Of a DNA stretch of 23,261 nucleotides, positions 7,183-14,073 are shown one piece after another. Every line of letters starts with the position of its first letter. Position 1 is the stretch's first letter. Source of the stretch: an uncultured Oscillospiraceae bacterium (lineage in GTDB: Bacteria; Bacillota; Clostridia; Oscillospirales; Ruminococcaceae); the NCBI GenBank assembly GCA_934446565.1, contig CAKSEO010000038.1:1-23261 (forward strand), in the 5' to 3' direction. The translations under genes were made by a program, and so were the position numbers. The notes below the pieces were generated by a model. It ran no database searches. It saw only the letters and a program-made list of their open reading frames with translations, and was not told where the DNA came from.

Positions 7183-8247
7183 ATGGAGGAAAACACGACA
7201 GGCATCATCCACGGCGGGGACATGTCTAAAATGCCCGGTTTCAAGAGCGTTTGCATGAAGCTGGGCGCAATGATCATGATCATTTTTCTGTCCCGGGGAA
7301 TTGAAACCGTATTACTATCAGCAGCGATAGAGCTGGGCATGTTCGACGGAATGGGTCCGGATCTTTCCTACCTTATCCAGACGCTGATAAGCTTCCTGTT
7401 CCTGTACATTATTCCGCTGGGCTGTGCCGCTGCACTGCTGAAACCGCCGGGAATGTGCTCGAAGATCTATAGTAAACCGCAGTTTGCCGAGAGCGCGATG
7501 ATGCTGTTTCCGGCATTTTACGGGCTGGCTCTGTTCGTAAACCTGCTCACCATGCTGGTTTCAAAGCTGTTTGAAAGCACCGACCTGTACAAGTCGTTCA
7601 ACACGGTCAACGACCTCACGCCGGATAACCTTTTCTGCGCCGGAGTACTGCTGTTCCAGCTGGTCATAATAGCTCCGCTGTTCGAGGAATTCTGGTTCCG
7701 AGGGATAGTTCTGGAATCGCTCAGACCCTATGGAAACGGGTTCGCGATATTCGTTTCAGCGCTGCTTTTCGGCTTGACCCACGCGAATTTTAATCAGTTC
7801 TTCTACGCTACGGTGCTTGGTATCTGCCTTGGATACATTGCGGTTTCGACCGGTTCGATAGTTCTTACCACGATAATGCACGCAATGGTCAACGGGATAT
7901 CCGGGCTGCTGCTGTTTTTCCTCTCGTTCGACGAAGTAGGAGATTATATGCTGGCAAGGGCAAACGGCGAGGAGGCAGAACAAACTCCGCTGGTAGTCTG
8001 CTACCTGATATTCTGCTTTGTTGTGATAATGCTGATGATCGTCGGAGTGCTGATGGCAATATCAAAGCTGCGGAAAATAAAACGCTACAAGGTGCCTAAG
8101 ATGTGGGACGTCCCCATTTCCAAGCGCTGGGGAGTGTTCTTCAGCCGCGCGACCGTTATAATCGGACTGGTGCTCGCCGCAGATACGTTCACGTTCCAGT
8201 TTGCGGCGCGGGGAGTGTTAAAGCTCATAAAGCTCGTTACCGGATAA
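7183..8247 (+). CDS. CPBP family intramembrane glutamic endopeptidase
   Basis: This is a membrane protein of 354 residues with about seven or eight hydrophobic spans and the Rce1/CPBP protease motifs. They are E168-E169-xxx-R173 (EEFWFR), FGLTH with H200, and HAMVNG with H233 and N237. Such enzymes cleave substrates within the membrane; bacterial members process peptides or have roles in bacteriocin self-protection, but the substrate here is unknown. The ATG at 7183 is chosen over a TTG five codons earlier because AAAGGAG stands 5 to 6 nt before it. It is the last gene of the cluster starting at 4857, 42 bp after the kinase-like gene, and a strong terminator follows. Confidence 0.9.
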   Translation: MEENTTGIIHGGDMSKMPGFKSVCMKLGAMIMIIFLSRGIETVLLSAAIELGMFDGMGPDLSYLIQTLISFLFLYIIPLGCAAALLKPPGMCSKIYSKPQFAESAMMLFPAFYGLALFVNLLTMLVSKLFESTDLYKSFNTVNDLTPDNLFCAGVLLFQLVIIAPLFEEFWFRGIVLESLRPYGNGFAIFVSALLFGLTHANFNQFFYATVLGICLGYIAVSTGSIVLTTIMHAMVNGISGLLLFFLSFDEVGDYMLARANGEEAEQTPLVVCYLIFCFVVIMLMIVGVLMAISKLRKIKRYKVPKMWDVPISKRWGVFFSRATVIIGLVLAADTFTFQFAARGVLKLIKLVTG

Positions 8248-8258
8248 ATGAATTATCG

Positions 8259-8285
8259 CCCCGGAGTTATCTCCGGGGTATTTTT
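8259..8285 (+). terminator. intrinsic terminator
   Basis: A perfect 8-bp stem CCCCGGAG/CTCCGGGG with a 4-nt loop is followed by TATTTTT, 11 bp after the CPBP stop codon. It ends the DUF6062-tsaD-kinase-CPBP transcript. Confidence 0.9.
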
Positions 8286-8357
8286 ATGCGATATTACCAA
8301 CCGAATTCACTTCAATTGTCAGAAACATACAAAATTCTTAAAGTCATGCATCCTATA

Positions 8358-8386
8358 TTGACAGAATCGAAAACACATGATATAAT
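8358..8386 (+). promoter_or_regulatory. consensus sigma-A promoter
   Basis: TTGACA (8358-8363), a 17-bp spacer and TATAAT (8381-8386) preceded by an extended -10 TGA. It lies 36 bp before the first of the two paralogous membrane-protein genes. Fifteen bases through the -10 (ACACATGATATAATA) are identical to those of the ylxM promoter. Confidence 0.92.
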
Positions 8387-8422
8387 AAAAGAAAAGCAAC
8401 AATTGTCATCGGAGGTGTTTGT

Positions 8423-8824
8423 ATGAAAAAAGCAGTAACCTACATTTTTGATGGTCTGGTCAATCTGATATTACAATCGGTGCTGTTCCTTATCGGAATG
8501 TTCGTATGGGTCAACCCGGTGTACGAGGTATTATGGGTGATCGCTGCCGCTGGATTCGCGGTGTTCCTGTCATTTATGGAATGCGGCGCTGAGAAAAGGC
8601 GCGGCGCGGATTTCAGGCACTATCTGCTGTTTTCAGTGCTGCCGGTGAATGTCATCACGCTGATAGTCGCTGCGATACGCGGCGTAGTTGAGTATAAGAT
8701 CTGGATAACCGGAGCGCTTATATACGTTTATAATCCGTTATATCCTATAGGAATCGCTGTCGGAACGATAGGCATAACGCTTGGTTTCATTGCGGTTAAC
8801 CGTCTCACCCTCCGAAAAGCCTGA
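8423..8824 (+). CDS. small four-span membrane protein, paralogue 1
   Basis: The 133-residue protein has hydrophobic spans at about 9-30, 34-52, 66-86 and 106-126. A strongly conserved cytoplasmic-type loop lies between the second and third (FMECGAEKRRGADFRHY, 51-67). It has no recognised domain. The loop and flanking helices match the next gene product, so the two are tandem duplicates. GGAGGT stands 6 to 7 nt before the ATG and a perfect promoter precedes it. The product should be an inner-membrane protein; no catalytic residues stand out. Confidence 0.85.
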   Translation: MKKAVTYIFDGLVNLILQSVLFLIGMFVWVNPVYEVLWVIAAAGFAVFLSFMECGAEKRRGADFRHYLLFSVLPVNVITLIVAAIRGVVEYKIWITGALIYVYNPLYPIGIAVGTIGITLGFIAVNRLTLRKA

Positions 8825-8843
8825 CAGAAAGGAAACGCACGTC

Positions 8844-9356
8844 ATGTTGAAATTTCGCGCCTACGCGTCTGACGCGCTTATCAGCTTGGCGATAAACGCC
8901 CTGCTTCTGTCAGTTTTCGCGGCAAGGGCTTTCAGTGTTGACCCGGAGTACTACTCCTCGTCCGGTCTGCGTTGCATGCACCCGGTAAGGAAATTCGATG
9001 TTTTCTCTGCTCAGGATATTATTATAGTGCTGTTCCTTGCGGCTGCGGCAGGATTCGCCCTGTCTGCTATGGAAAAGTGGTCGGAACGCAGGCGCGGCGC
9101 TACGCTACGGGAATACATGCTGTTCGTCATTCTGCCATCGAATGCCGTGACTCTGGCGGCGGCTTCCGTACTGGCAATAAGGGTCGTCAGAGTGTACACA
9201 GAGTTTAAAAGCTCACTGTCGCATACTCTGCCGGAATCCTACGCGGATAATAATTATGCATATGTAATACTTGTACCGCTGGTTATGACTGCCGTTTCAG
9301 CCGTCATAACGATGACTTTCCTGCTGACAGACCGCTGTACTCGTCAGAAAGCATAA
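8844..9356 (+). CDS. small membrane protein, paralogue 2
   Basis: The 170-residue product has spans at about 9-30, 57-76, 91-115 and 138-161. The segment from AAAGFAL (67-73) through ERRRGATLREYMLF (81-94) to LPSNAVTL (97-104) aligns with paralogue 1, and both proteins end in similar short basic tails. It differs by an inserted outer loop rich in Tyr/Ser after span 1 (about 32-56) and a longer loop before span 4. The ATG at 8844 is preferred over one 21 codons upstream that would overlap the previous gene, because AAAGGAA lies 8 to 9 nt before it. The gap to the upstream stop is 19 bp, so the pair is one transcript. Function is unknown. Confidence 0.8.
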   Translation: MLKFRAYASDALISLAINALLLSVFAARAFSVDPEYYSSSGLRCMHPVRKFDVFSAQDIIIVLFLAAAAGFALSAMEKWSERRRGATLREYMLFVILPSNAVTLAAASVLAIRVVRVYTEFKSSLSHTLPESYADNNYAYVILVPLVMTAVSAVITMTFLLTDRCTRQKA

Positions 9357-9397
9357 CAAGATGTTGTTAATAATTCGTCAATCTTCGCATATGATGT

Positions 9398-9423
9398 ATC
9401 GGGAGCTTTGCTCCCGATTTTTT
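9398..9423 (+). terminator. intrinsic terminator
   Basis: A perfect 9-bp stem (ATCGGGAGC with GCTCCCGAT), a TTT loop and a following T run. It lies about 40 bp after the stop of the second paralogous membrane-protein gene. Confidence 0.9.
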
Positions 9424-9439
9424 GTGCAAAAGGGAGAGA

Positions 9440-9604
9440 AGTTTTCCACATTTTCAACGGTGAAAACGGTTGAAAGTATGGTTAAAACTGTTGAATGGTT
9501 GATTATTTCGACACATTTTTCAACCAAAGCGTTGAAAAATGTGCTTATCCCGCATAAAAGCTAATACGGGAATGTTGAAAACCCTGTTGAAACCGTGGAA
9601 AACT
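9440..9604. repeat. 165-bp array of GTTGAAAA/TTTTCAAC motifs with inverted ends
   Basis: This stretch carries about twelve exact or near copies of GTTGAAAA or its complement, for example 9451-9458, 9469-9475, 9516-9524, 9531-9539, 9574-9582 and 9585-9592. The ends are inverted: AGTTTTCCAC at 9440-9449 and GTGGAAAACT at 9595-9604. No believable protein is encoded, although one frame reads repeated FST and KTVE words. It fills most of the 353-bp gap between a terminator and the ylxM promoter. Its nature, whether mobile remnant, protein-binding array or structural element, is unknown. Confidence 0.6.
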
Positions 9605-9685
9605 AATTCTGGAAATTGCCTTGTATTTACCGCCTGTCGATCTTAAAAATATTGCTGAATTACTGAGAAAATCCGGATTTACCCC

Positions 9686-9714
9686 TTGACAAAGCCGCAT
9701 ACACATGATATAAT
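9686..9714 (+). promoter_or_regulatory. consensus sigma-A promoter of the ylxM-ffh operon
   Basis: TTGACA (9686-9691), a 17-bp spacer and TATAAT (9709-9714) with an extended -10 TGA. The predicted start lies about 55 nt before the ylxM ATG. Confidence 0.93.
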
Positions 9715-9776
9715 ATTAACGTTGCTGTAAAGCGTTTTTACCTGACACCTGAATGAAAGTGAGCAAGTTAGCATAA

Positions 9777-10124
9777 ATGGAACGCAGTCTTGATTTTGTG
9801 ATACTGCTCGATATCTACGGCGAACTGCTGGCAAACTCCCAGCGCGAAGCCCTGGATATGCGGTACAACGCCGACCTGTCACTGGCAGAGATAGCCGAGG
9901 AGATGGGTGGGGTCACAAGGCAGAGCGTGGTCTCCGCGATAAAAAAGGGCGAGCAGCGCCTGGAGGAGCTCGAGCAGAAACTCGGTTTCGCCGCAAGGCT
10001 GCGGACGCTTTCCGTGGAGCTTGACCAGGCAGCTGACATCGTAAGCGGTCTGAAGCAGGAGAGCAGCGACCAGCGCCTTGAAAGGCTGAGCGGTATCCTG
10101 GATGATATCCGGCACGGTCTGTAA
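9777..10124 (+). CDS. ylxM: YlxM family helix-turn-helix protein
   Basis: YlxM is a small sigma-70 region-4-like DNA-binding protein found immediately before ffh across Firmicutes and thought to be linked to the signal recognition particle. The 115-residue product shows the typical opening, then a helix-turn-helix around LSLAEIAEEMGGVTRQSVVS (34-53) and an acidic helical C-terminus. Length fits. The ribosome binding site is poor: AAAGTGAG lies about 14 nt before the ATG, and no better start is seen. It is the first gene of the operon, 46 bp before ffh. Confidence 0.92.
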   Translation: MERSLDFVILLDIYGELLANSQREALDMRYNADLSLAEIAEEMGGVTRQSVVSAIKKGEQRLEELEQKLGFAARLRTLSVELDQAADIVSGLKQESSDQRLERLSGILDDIRHGL

Positions 10125-10170
10125 GGCATTCCAACAAGAACAACTACTGATATAATAAAGGGGTGAGTAC

Positions 10171-11547
10171 ATGGCTTTTGAGGGACTTTCCGGCAAGCTG
10201 AATAACGTTTTCGGCAAGCTCAAGGGACGCGGCAAGCTTAACGAGAAGGACATCAAGGACGCTATGCGCGAGGTACGCATGGCTCTGCTGGACGCGGACG
10301 TTAACTACAAGGTCGCAAAGGACTTTGTAGCAAGGGTAAGCGAAAAGGCAGTCGGCGAAAAAGTCATGGACAGCCTGACCCCAGCTCAGCAGGTCATCGA
10401 CATAGTTCACAGAGAGCTTATCGAACTGATGGGCAATACCACAGCTAAACTCAACTTCCCGTCAAAGCCGCCGTGCGTTATCATGATGTGCGGTTTGCAA
10501 GGCGCCGGTAAGACGACCCACTGCGCAAAGCTCGCAAAACACCTTATCGCGCAGAATCACCGTCCGCTGCTGGTTGCCTGCGATATCTACAGACCTGCGG
10601 CTATCGATCAGCTGAAGATCGTCGGCGAAAAGGCGGGGGCTCACGTATTCGAGATGGGTCAGACTGACCCGGTGAAGATAGCCAAGGAGGGTATCAAGTA
10701 CGCCAAGGACAACGGCTTTGATATCGTGCTGCTGGATACCGCCGGACGTCTGCACATCGACGAGACCCTGATGGACGAGCTGCGCAATATAAAGCGCGAG
10801 GTAAATCCCAGCGAGATACTCCTGGTCGTTGACTCCATGACCGGTCAGGACGCAGTGAACGTTGCCCAGAGCTTCAACGAAGCGCTTGATATCACCGGCG
10901 TTATCCTCACGAAGCTGGACGGCGACACCCGTGGCGGTGCTGCGCTGACAGTCCTCGCGATAACCGGAAAGCCGATAAAGTTCGCCGGTATAGGCGAGAA
11001 GCTCGACGACCTTGAGCCGTTCCACCCGGACAGAATGGCGAGCCGTATCCTGGGTATGGGTGACGTGCTGACCCTCATCGACAAGGCGAAGAACACCATC
11101 GATGAAAAGGCAGCCGCCAAGACCATGCAGAAGATGCAGGAGAACAAATTCGACCTGAACGACCTGTACGCACAGTTCGAACAAATAGAGAAGATGGGCA
11201 GCATCCATTCCCTGCTGAAGATGATCCCCGGAGTTGCCGGAAAGGTAAAGGAGGAGGACATCGATGAGAAAAAGATGCCCCGCACAAAGGCGATAATCTC
11301 ATCCATGACTCCTAAGGAGCGCGAGAAGCCCTCCATCATCGACGCGAAGCGCAAGCGCCGTATAGCGGCGGGAAGCGGCACAAAGGTCGAGGACGTCAAC
11401 CAGCTTCTCAGGCAGTTCGAGCAGATGCAGAAGATGATGAAGCAGCTTGGAATTGCAGGCAAGGGTAAAGGCAAGAAAATGCGCATTCCCATGAACATGA
11501 TGAAGCAGATGGGCAACATGGGAGGTCCCGGCGGATTCCCGATGTAA
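10171..11547 (+). CDS. ffh: signal recognition particle protein Ffh
   Basis: Ffh is the SRP54 GTPase that binds signal peptides on ribosomes and, with 4.5S/scRNA and the FtsY receptor, delivers membrane and secreted proteins to SecYEG. The 458-residue protein has the N helical bundle (about 1-88) and the GTPase domain with P-loop GLQGAGKT (108-115), DTAGR (189-193) and TKLD (247-250). The Met-rich M domain (about 320-458) includes the RNA-binding helix-turn-helix around ERxKP and RKRRIAAGSG (395-404). Length is normal. AAGGGGTG stands close before the ATG. It is cotranscribed with ylxM and probably rpsP. Confidence 0.98.
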   Translation: MAFEGLSGKLNNVFGKLKGRGKLNEKDIKDAMREVRMALLDADVNYKVAKDFVARVSEKAVGEKVMDSLTPAQQVIDIVHRELIELMGNTTAKLNFPSKPPCVIMMCGLQGAGKTTHCAKLAKHLIAQNHRPLLVACDIYRPAAIDQLKIVGEKAGAHVFEMGQTDPVKIAKEGIKYAKDNGFDIVLLDTAGRLHIDETLMDELRNIKREVNPSEILLVVDSMTGQDAVNVAQSFNEALDITGVILTKLDGDTRGGAALTVLAITGKPIKFAGIGEKLDDLEPFHPDRMASRILGMGDVLTLIDKAKNTIDEKAAAKTMQKMQENKFDLNDLYAQFEQIEKMGSIHSLLKMIPGVAGKVKEEDIDEKKMPRTKAIISSMTPKEREKPSIIDAKRKRRIAAGSGTKVEDVNQLLRQFEQMQKMMKQLGIAGKGKGKKMRIPMNMMKQMGNMGGPGGFPM

Positions 11548-11662
11548 GTAAACAGCGGCTTTGCCGTTGAAATAAAATCAATGCCCGAAAAGGGCGGAGC
11601 TGATATGATTTCACTGCGCTGGGCGCATGATGAATATATCAATGCTGAAAGGAGAAAATAAA

Positions 11663-11893
11663 ATGGCAGTTAAGATCAGACTCAGAAGAATGGGCGCAAA
11701 GAAGGCTCCCTTCTACCGTGTAGTTGTAGCTGATTCCCGTTACCCCAGAGATGGCCGTTTCATCGAGGAGATCGGCACTTATGATCCCACTAAGGAGCCT
11801 GTTATGGTAAACATCGACATGGCTAAGGCTGACGAGTGGATCAAGAAGGGCGCACAGCCCACTGATACCGTTAAGAGACTTCTCAAGAAGTAA
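11663..11893 (+). CDS. rpsP: 30S ribosomal protein bS16
   Basis: bS16 is a small-subunit protein needed for early 30S assembly. The 76-residue product begins [24 protein letters not shown] and contains the family's [18 protein letters not shown] segment (about 25-42). The start at 11663 is chosen over an in-frame ATG 12 codons upstream because GAAAGGAG stands 7 nt before it and the protein then starts exactly as the family does. The 115-bp gap after ffh holds two short hairpins (around 11552-11570 and 11583-11595) but no clear terminator, so readthrough from ffh is likely. Confidence 0.98.
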   Translation: MAVKIRLRRMGAKKAPFYRVVVADSRYPRDGRFIEEIGTYDPTKEPVMVNIDMAKADEWIKKGAQPTDTVKRLLKK

Positions 11894-11975
11894 TTTACCG
11901 GCAGCAACGCGGGCGTAGCAGCCCGTTAAGAACTTACCGGGGAATTTCCCCTTAATCCCACAGGAGGGACTATAT

Positions 11976-12209
11976 ATGAAAGAGCTTCTGATAACCATCG
12001 CCTCTGCGCTTGTAGAGGACAAGGAAGCAGTCCAGGTGACTGTTGACGAGCCGGACGCCGAGGGCGTTATCGTTTACCACCTCCACGTTGCACAGGAGGA
12101 CATGGGCAGAGTCATCGGCAAGCAGGGAAGGATCGCAAAGGCTATCCGTACTGTGATGCGCGCAGGCGCTGTCAGAGCAGACGAGAAGGTCTCCGTAGAG
12201 ATCGACTGA
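11976..12209 (+). CDS. khpA: KH-domain RNA-binding protein KhpA
   Basis: KhpA (YlqC) is a single KH-domain protein that works with KhpB in binding RNA and influences cell elongation and division in Firmicutes. The 77-residue product carries the KH signature VIGKQGRIAKAIRTV (46-60) with the GxxG loop at 48-51. AGGAGGG lies 7 to 8 nt before the ATG. Position right after rpsP is the conserved order in Firmicutes. The 82-bp gap between the two contains short GC-rich inverted repeats without a clear T run. Confidence 0.96.
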   Translation: MKELLITIASALVEDKEAVQVTVDEPDAEGVIVYHLHVAQEDMGRVIGKQGRIAKAIRTVMRAGAVRADEKVSVEID

Positions 12210-12217
12210 TAAAAAGG

Positions 12218-12247
12218 AAAGACGGGACCGTAGGGCTCCGTCTTTGT
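12218..12247 (+). terminator. probable terminator or attenuator after khpA
   Basis: The arms AAAGACGG (12218-12225) and CCGTCTTT (12238-12245) pair, with partial pairing toward the loop, and a short T-rich tail follows. The stem is imperfect and the next gene starts only 20 bp later, so partial readthrough is plausible. Confidence 0.5.
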
Positions 12248-12264
12248 TTATAGGGGGTGACATC

Positions 12265-12462
12265 ATGAAAGTTACAGAAAACGAGGATAAGGAGATCGTC
12301 AAGAAAGTCCGCGAGGGTTTGGAGAGAACAGGAGGCTACTGCCCGTGCAGGATCCAGCGGACTCCCGAGAATAAGTGCATGTGCGAGGAATTCAAGCGTC
12401 AGATAGCTGACCCAGATTTTGAGGGGTACTGTCATTGCATGCTTTATTATAAGAGCAAATAA
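12265..12462 (+). CDS. ferredoxin-thioredoxin reductase catalytic-chain-like protein
   Basis: The 65-residue protein carries six cysteines as three CxC pairs: C26-P-C28, C38-M-C40 and C56-H-C58, the last followed by MLYYK. This resembles the [4Fe-4S]/disulfide core of the ferredoxin-thioredoxin reductase catalytic chain. There four cysteines hold the cluster and two form the redox disulfide that reduces thioredoxin. Here the middle pair sits earlier than in plant enzymes (9 and 15 residues between pairs instead of 16 and 8), so ligand assignment is uncertain. The start at 12265 is preferred because GGGGGTGA stands 4 to 5 nt upstream. No variable chain or thioredoxin gene is nearby. It occupies the place where rimM-trmD usually follows khpA. 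Confidence 0.8.
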   Translation: MKVTENEDKEIVKKVREGLERTGGYCPCRIQRTPENKCMCEEFKRQIADPDFEGYCHCMLYYKSK

Positions 12463-12497
12463 TAAAAGCGGGGTCTGTCAGCAGCCCCGCTTTTATT
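12461..12497. terminator. bidirectional terminator between convergent genes
   Basis: A perfect 13-bp stem (12461-12473 with 12485-12497) has GCGGGG/CCCCGC at its core and A/T-rich base pairs below, giving T runs on both strands. It separates the plus-strand FTR-like gene from the minus-strand zinc-ribbon gene ending at 12501. Confidence 0.88.
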
Positions 12498-12500
12498 GAT

Positions 12501-13292
12501 TCAGTTAATAAAAACAGTTCTGCGCCGCTTGAAGTAGAAGAAATTATAAACTGATATACCGGCAAGCAGAATGATGTACAGTACATTCCAGAAGCTGAAT
12601 TCCGACCAGAATGCCGACCCGGTCATGCGACACCAGACGCTTATATAAATGATCTCCGTCAGGAATCCGGCAAGGGTAATGCTGAAGCTTAGCAGGAATA
12701 CCCGCCGCCGAAGTTCAGTAATACTTAGCCACAGGAATATCATCGCTCCCATGAACAGGATCTGCAAAGCTCCCATTATCATATCCAGCGTGAAAACGCC
12801 CGGGATCACGTTATAGAACCACTGCGCCCTGTATCCGTACCTGAACCCTGTAAAGAATGAGATAGCGCGTATCGCGTCTATCGCAGCCAGGGCAAACAGC
12901 AGAAAATACTTATTAAATCTCAGCCACTTTATCAGGCAGAACCTTCCGTCCTCGCCGATTATGTGACCCATCTGATTTATCTCGCGCCAGGTAGTGCCGT
13001 TCATATATTCGTCCTCGTAGTCCGGAACGAAACTGGTCTGGGTGCGGTTTTGCTCGGGGATAAGGTTTATCTGTGGATTATCATGACGGTCAACGTTGTA
13101 AAACGGCGACGGAGCTTCCCTGCCGGTCTGTTCGAATGGTTCGCTGTATCCCGGAAGCGGTTCATCCGGAACAGATGTAACACATTCTGAAGTCCGAGCC
13201 GACTCCGCTGGTTCGCTTCCGGTGGAAGCTCCGCAGTATGTGCAGAATGCAGAGAAATCGCCTATTTCCCTGCCGCAGTTCCTACATTTCAT
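12501..13292 (-). CDS. zinc-ribbon protein with four membrane spans
   Basis: This is a 263-residue protein of unknown function. The N-terminal zinc ribbon (C3/C6/C17/C20) has the same spacing as two other proteins in the window. A polar linker (about 25-120) follows, then four hydrophobic spans at about 127-147, 166-190, 198-220 and 236-254, ending in FKRRRTVFIN. Both ends should be cytoplasmic. AAAGGGGG stands about 6 nt before the ATG. Its promoter (13325-13353) is divergent from that of the small secreted-protein gene, so both may respond to the same intergenic region. It resembles zinc-ribbon membrane proteins scattered through Clostridia genomes, but no specific family is claimed. Confidence 0.82.
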   Translation of the reverse strand: MKCRNCGREIGDFSAFCTYCGASTGSEPAESARTSECVTSVPDEPLPGYSEPFEQTGREAPSPFYNVDRHDNPQINLIPEQNRTQTSFVPDYEDEYMNGTTWREINQMGHIIGEDGRFCLIKWLRFNKYFLLFALAAIDAIRAISFFTGFRYGYRAQWFYNVIPGVFTLDMIMGALQILFMGAMIFLWLSITELRRRVFLLSFSITLAGFLTEIIYISVWCRMTGSAFWSEFSFWNVLYIILLAGISVYNFFYFKRRRTVFIN

Positions 13293-13324
13293 AGTTCTAT
13301 CCCCCTTTGGGCTTGTTTTCTATA

Positions 13325-13353
13325 ATTATAACACAAAATACGCCGACGTTCAA
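13325..13353 (-). promoter_or_regulatory. sigma-A promoter for the four-span zinc-ribbon gene
   Basis: On the minus strand TTGAAC (13348-13353) and TATAAT (13325-13330) are 17 bp apart, with an extended -10 TGT. The -10 box is about 33 bp before the start codon. Confidence 0.82.
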
Positions 13354-13387
13354 GTGCAGATCAGAAAATAATTTGGTTGTGAAAAAG

Positions 13388-13416
13388 TTGACAAATCCGG
13401 AGAAATAGTATATAAT
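13388..13416 (+). promoter_or_regulatory. sigma-A promoter for the small anchored-protein gene
   Basis: TTGACA (13388-13393), a 17-bp spacer and TATAAT (13411-13416). Its -35 box is 35 bp from that of the divergent promoter. Confidence 0.92.
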
Positions 13417-13471
13417 AGAAAAATATGAGCGCCAATGCCAATATAGATATATCAATTGGAGGAACAAAAGA

Positions 13472-13807
13472 ATGAAACTTAGAAATATTGTATCCGCTGT
13501 GGCTGCGTTCATCGCAGTAAGCGTGGCAGGAACATGCGCATTTGCAGAAACATCCGAGGTCATCACGGCTGAGAGTTTTGCGACTTTTGAAAGCGCAGAG
13601 GTCATAAGCGGTGAAGTCACAGAGGAAACTTCTGCGGAATCCGTGGAGATAACTGTTGAGGCGAACACTACCGCAGCTACAGTGGAAGCGGCAGTTTTAG
13701 CCGACGAGGGCAAGGGTTCTCCGTCAACCGGCGTTGAGGGCGTAGCAGTTGCAGTTGCTGCGGTAATCCTTGCTGGCGCTGGCATTGCGATGAGCAGAAA
13801 GCAGTAA
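13472..13807 (+). CDS. small secreted protein with sortase-type anchor
   Basis: The 111-residue precursor has a classical signal peptide (positive MKLR, hydrophobic core, AFA cleavage site near residue 25). A Glu/Thr/Ser/Val-rich mature region of about 55 residues follows. The C-terminus has sorting-signal layout: SPSTG (83-87), a hydrophobic stretch (about 90-106) and the basic tail SRKQ. This is the order used by sortases that recognise variants of LPxTG, so the mature protein is probably anchored to the cell wall. No sortase is in the window. The mature part is low complexity and has no recognised domain. GGAGGAAC lies about 8 nt before the ATG. Own promoter and terminator make it monocistronic. 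Confidence 0.82.
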   Translation: MKLRNIVSAVAAFIAVSVAGTCAFAETSEVITAESFATFESAEVISGEVTEETSAESVEITVEANTTAATVEAAVLADEGKGSPSTGVEGVAVAVAAVILAGAGIAMSRKQ

Positions 13808-13826
13808 TTCAAAAGAAGTACCTAAG

Positions 13827-13866
13827 GAGGTCTGCATTGCAGTTTTGGCTGCGGTGCAGACCTTTT
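13827..13866 (+). terminator. intrinsic terminator
   Basis: A 15-bp stem (13827-13841 with 13848-13862, two G-U pairs) encloses a short T/G loop and is followed by TTTTT. It ends the small secreted-protein transcript. Confidence 0.9.
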
Positions 13867-13967
13867 TCCGTTACTTTAATGCCGTCAAAAGCCATTCATC
13901 TGTATTTTGCACAAATATTTTAAACAAAATTTGTGTAAAGCGCATGCTCTATTTTCGGGGTGTTTGC

Positions 13968-13996
13968 TTGCAAATCCGGCTGAATTATGGTATAAT
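13968..13996 (+). promoter_or_regulatory. sigma-A promoter for the 520-residue membrane protein gene
   Basis: TTGCAA (13968-13973), a 17-bp spacer and TATAAT (13991-13996) with an extended -10 TGG. The predicted leader is about 70 nt. The rest of the 13867-14073 gap is AT-rich and shows nothing else I can name. Confidence 0.8.
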
Positions 13997-14073
13997 TTAA
14001 TAGAATCATCTAGCATGGCGTATTGCGCAGGGGAGAAGCGTGAGCGCCGTTCTGAATTAGGAGGAATAACCAA

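Noticed and set aside
9442..9450. DnaA-box-like TTTTCCACA, suggesting a replication origin
   Set aside because: It differs from TTATCCACA at one position and belongs to the GTTGAAAA array. No dnaA/dnaN genes or AT-rich unwinding region are nearby.
9361..9564. 67-codon frame with repeated FST and KTVE words
   Set aside because: It begins in front of and runs through a strong terminator. It has no ribosome binding site, and its words come from the underlying DNA repeat.
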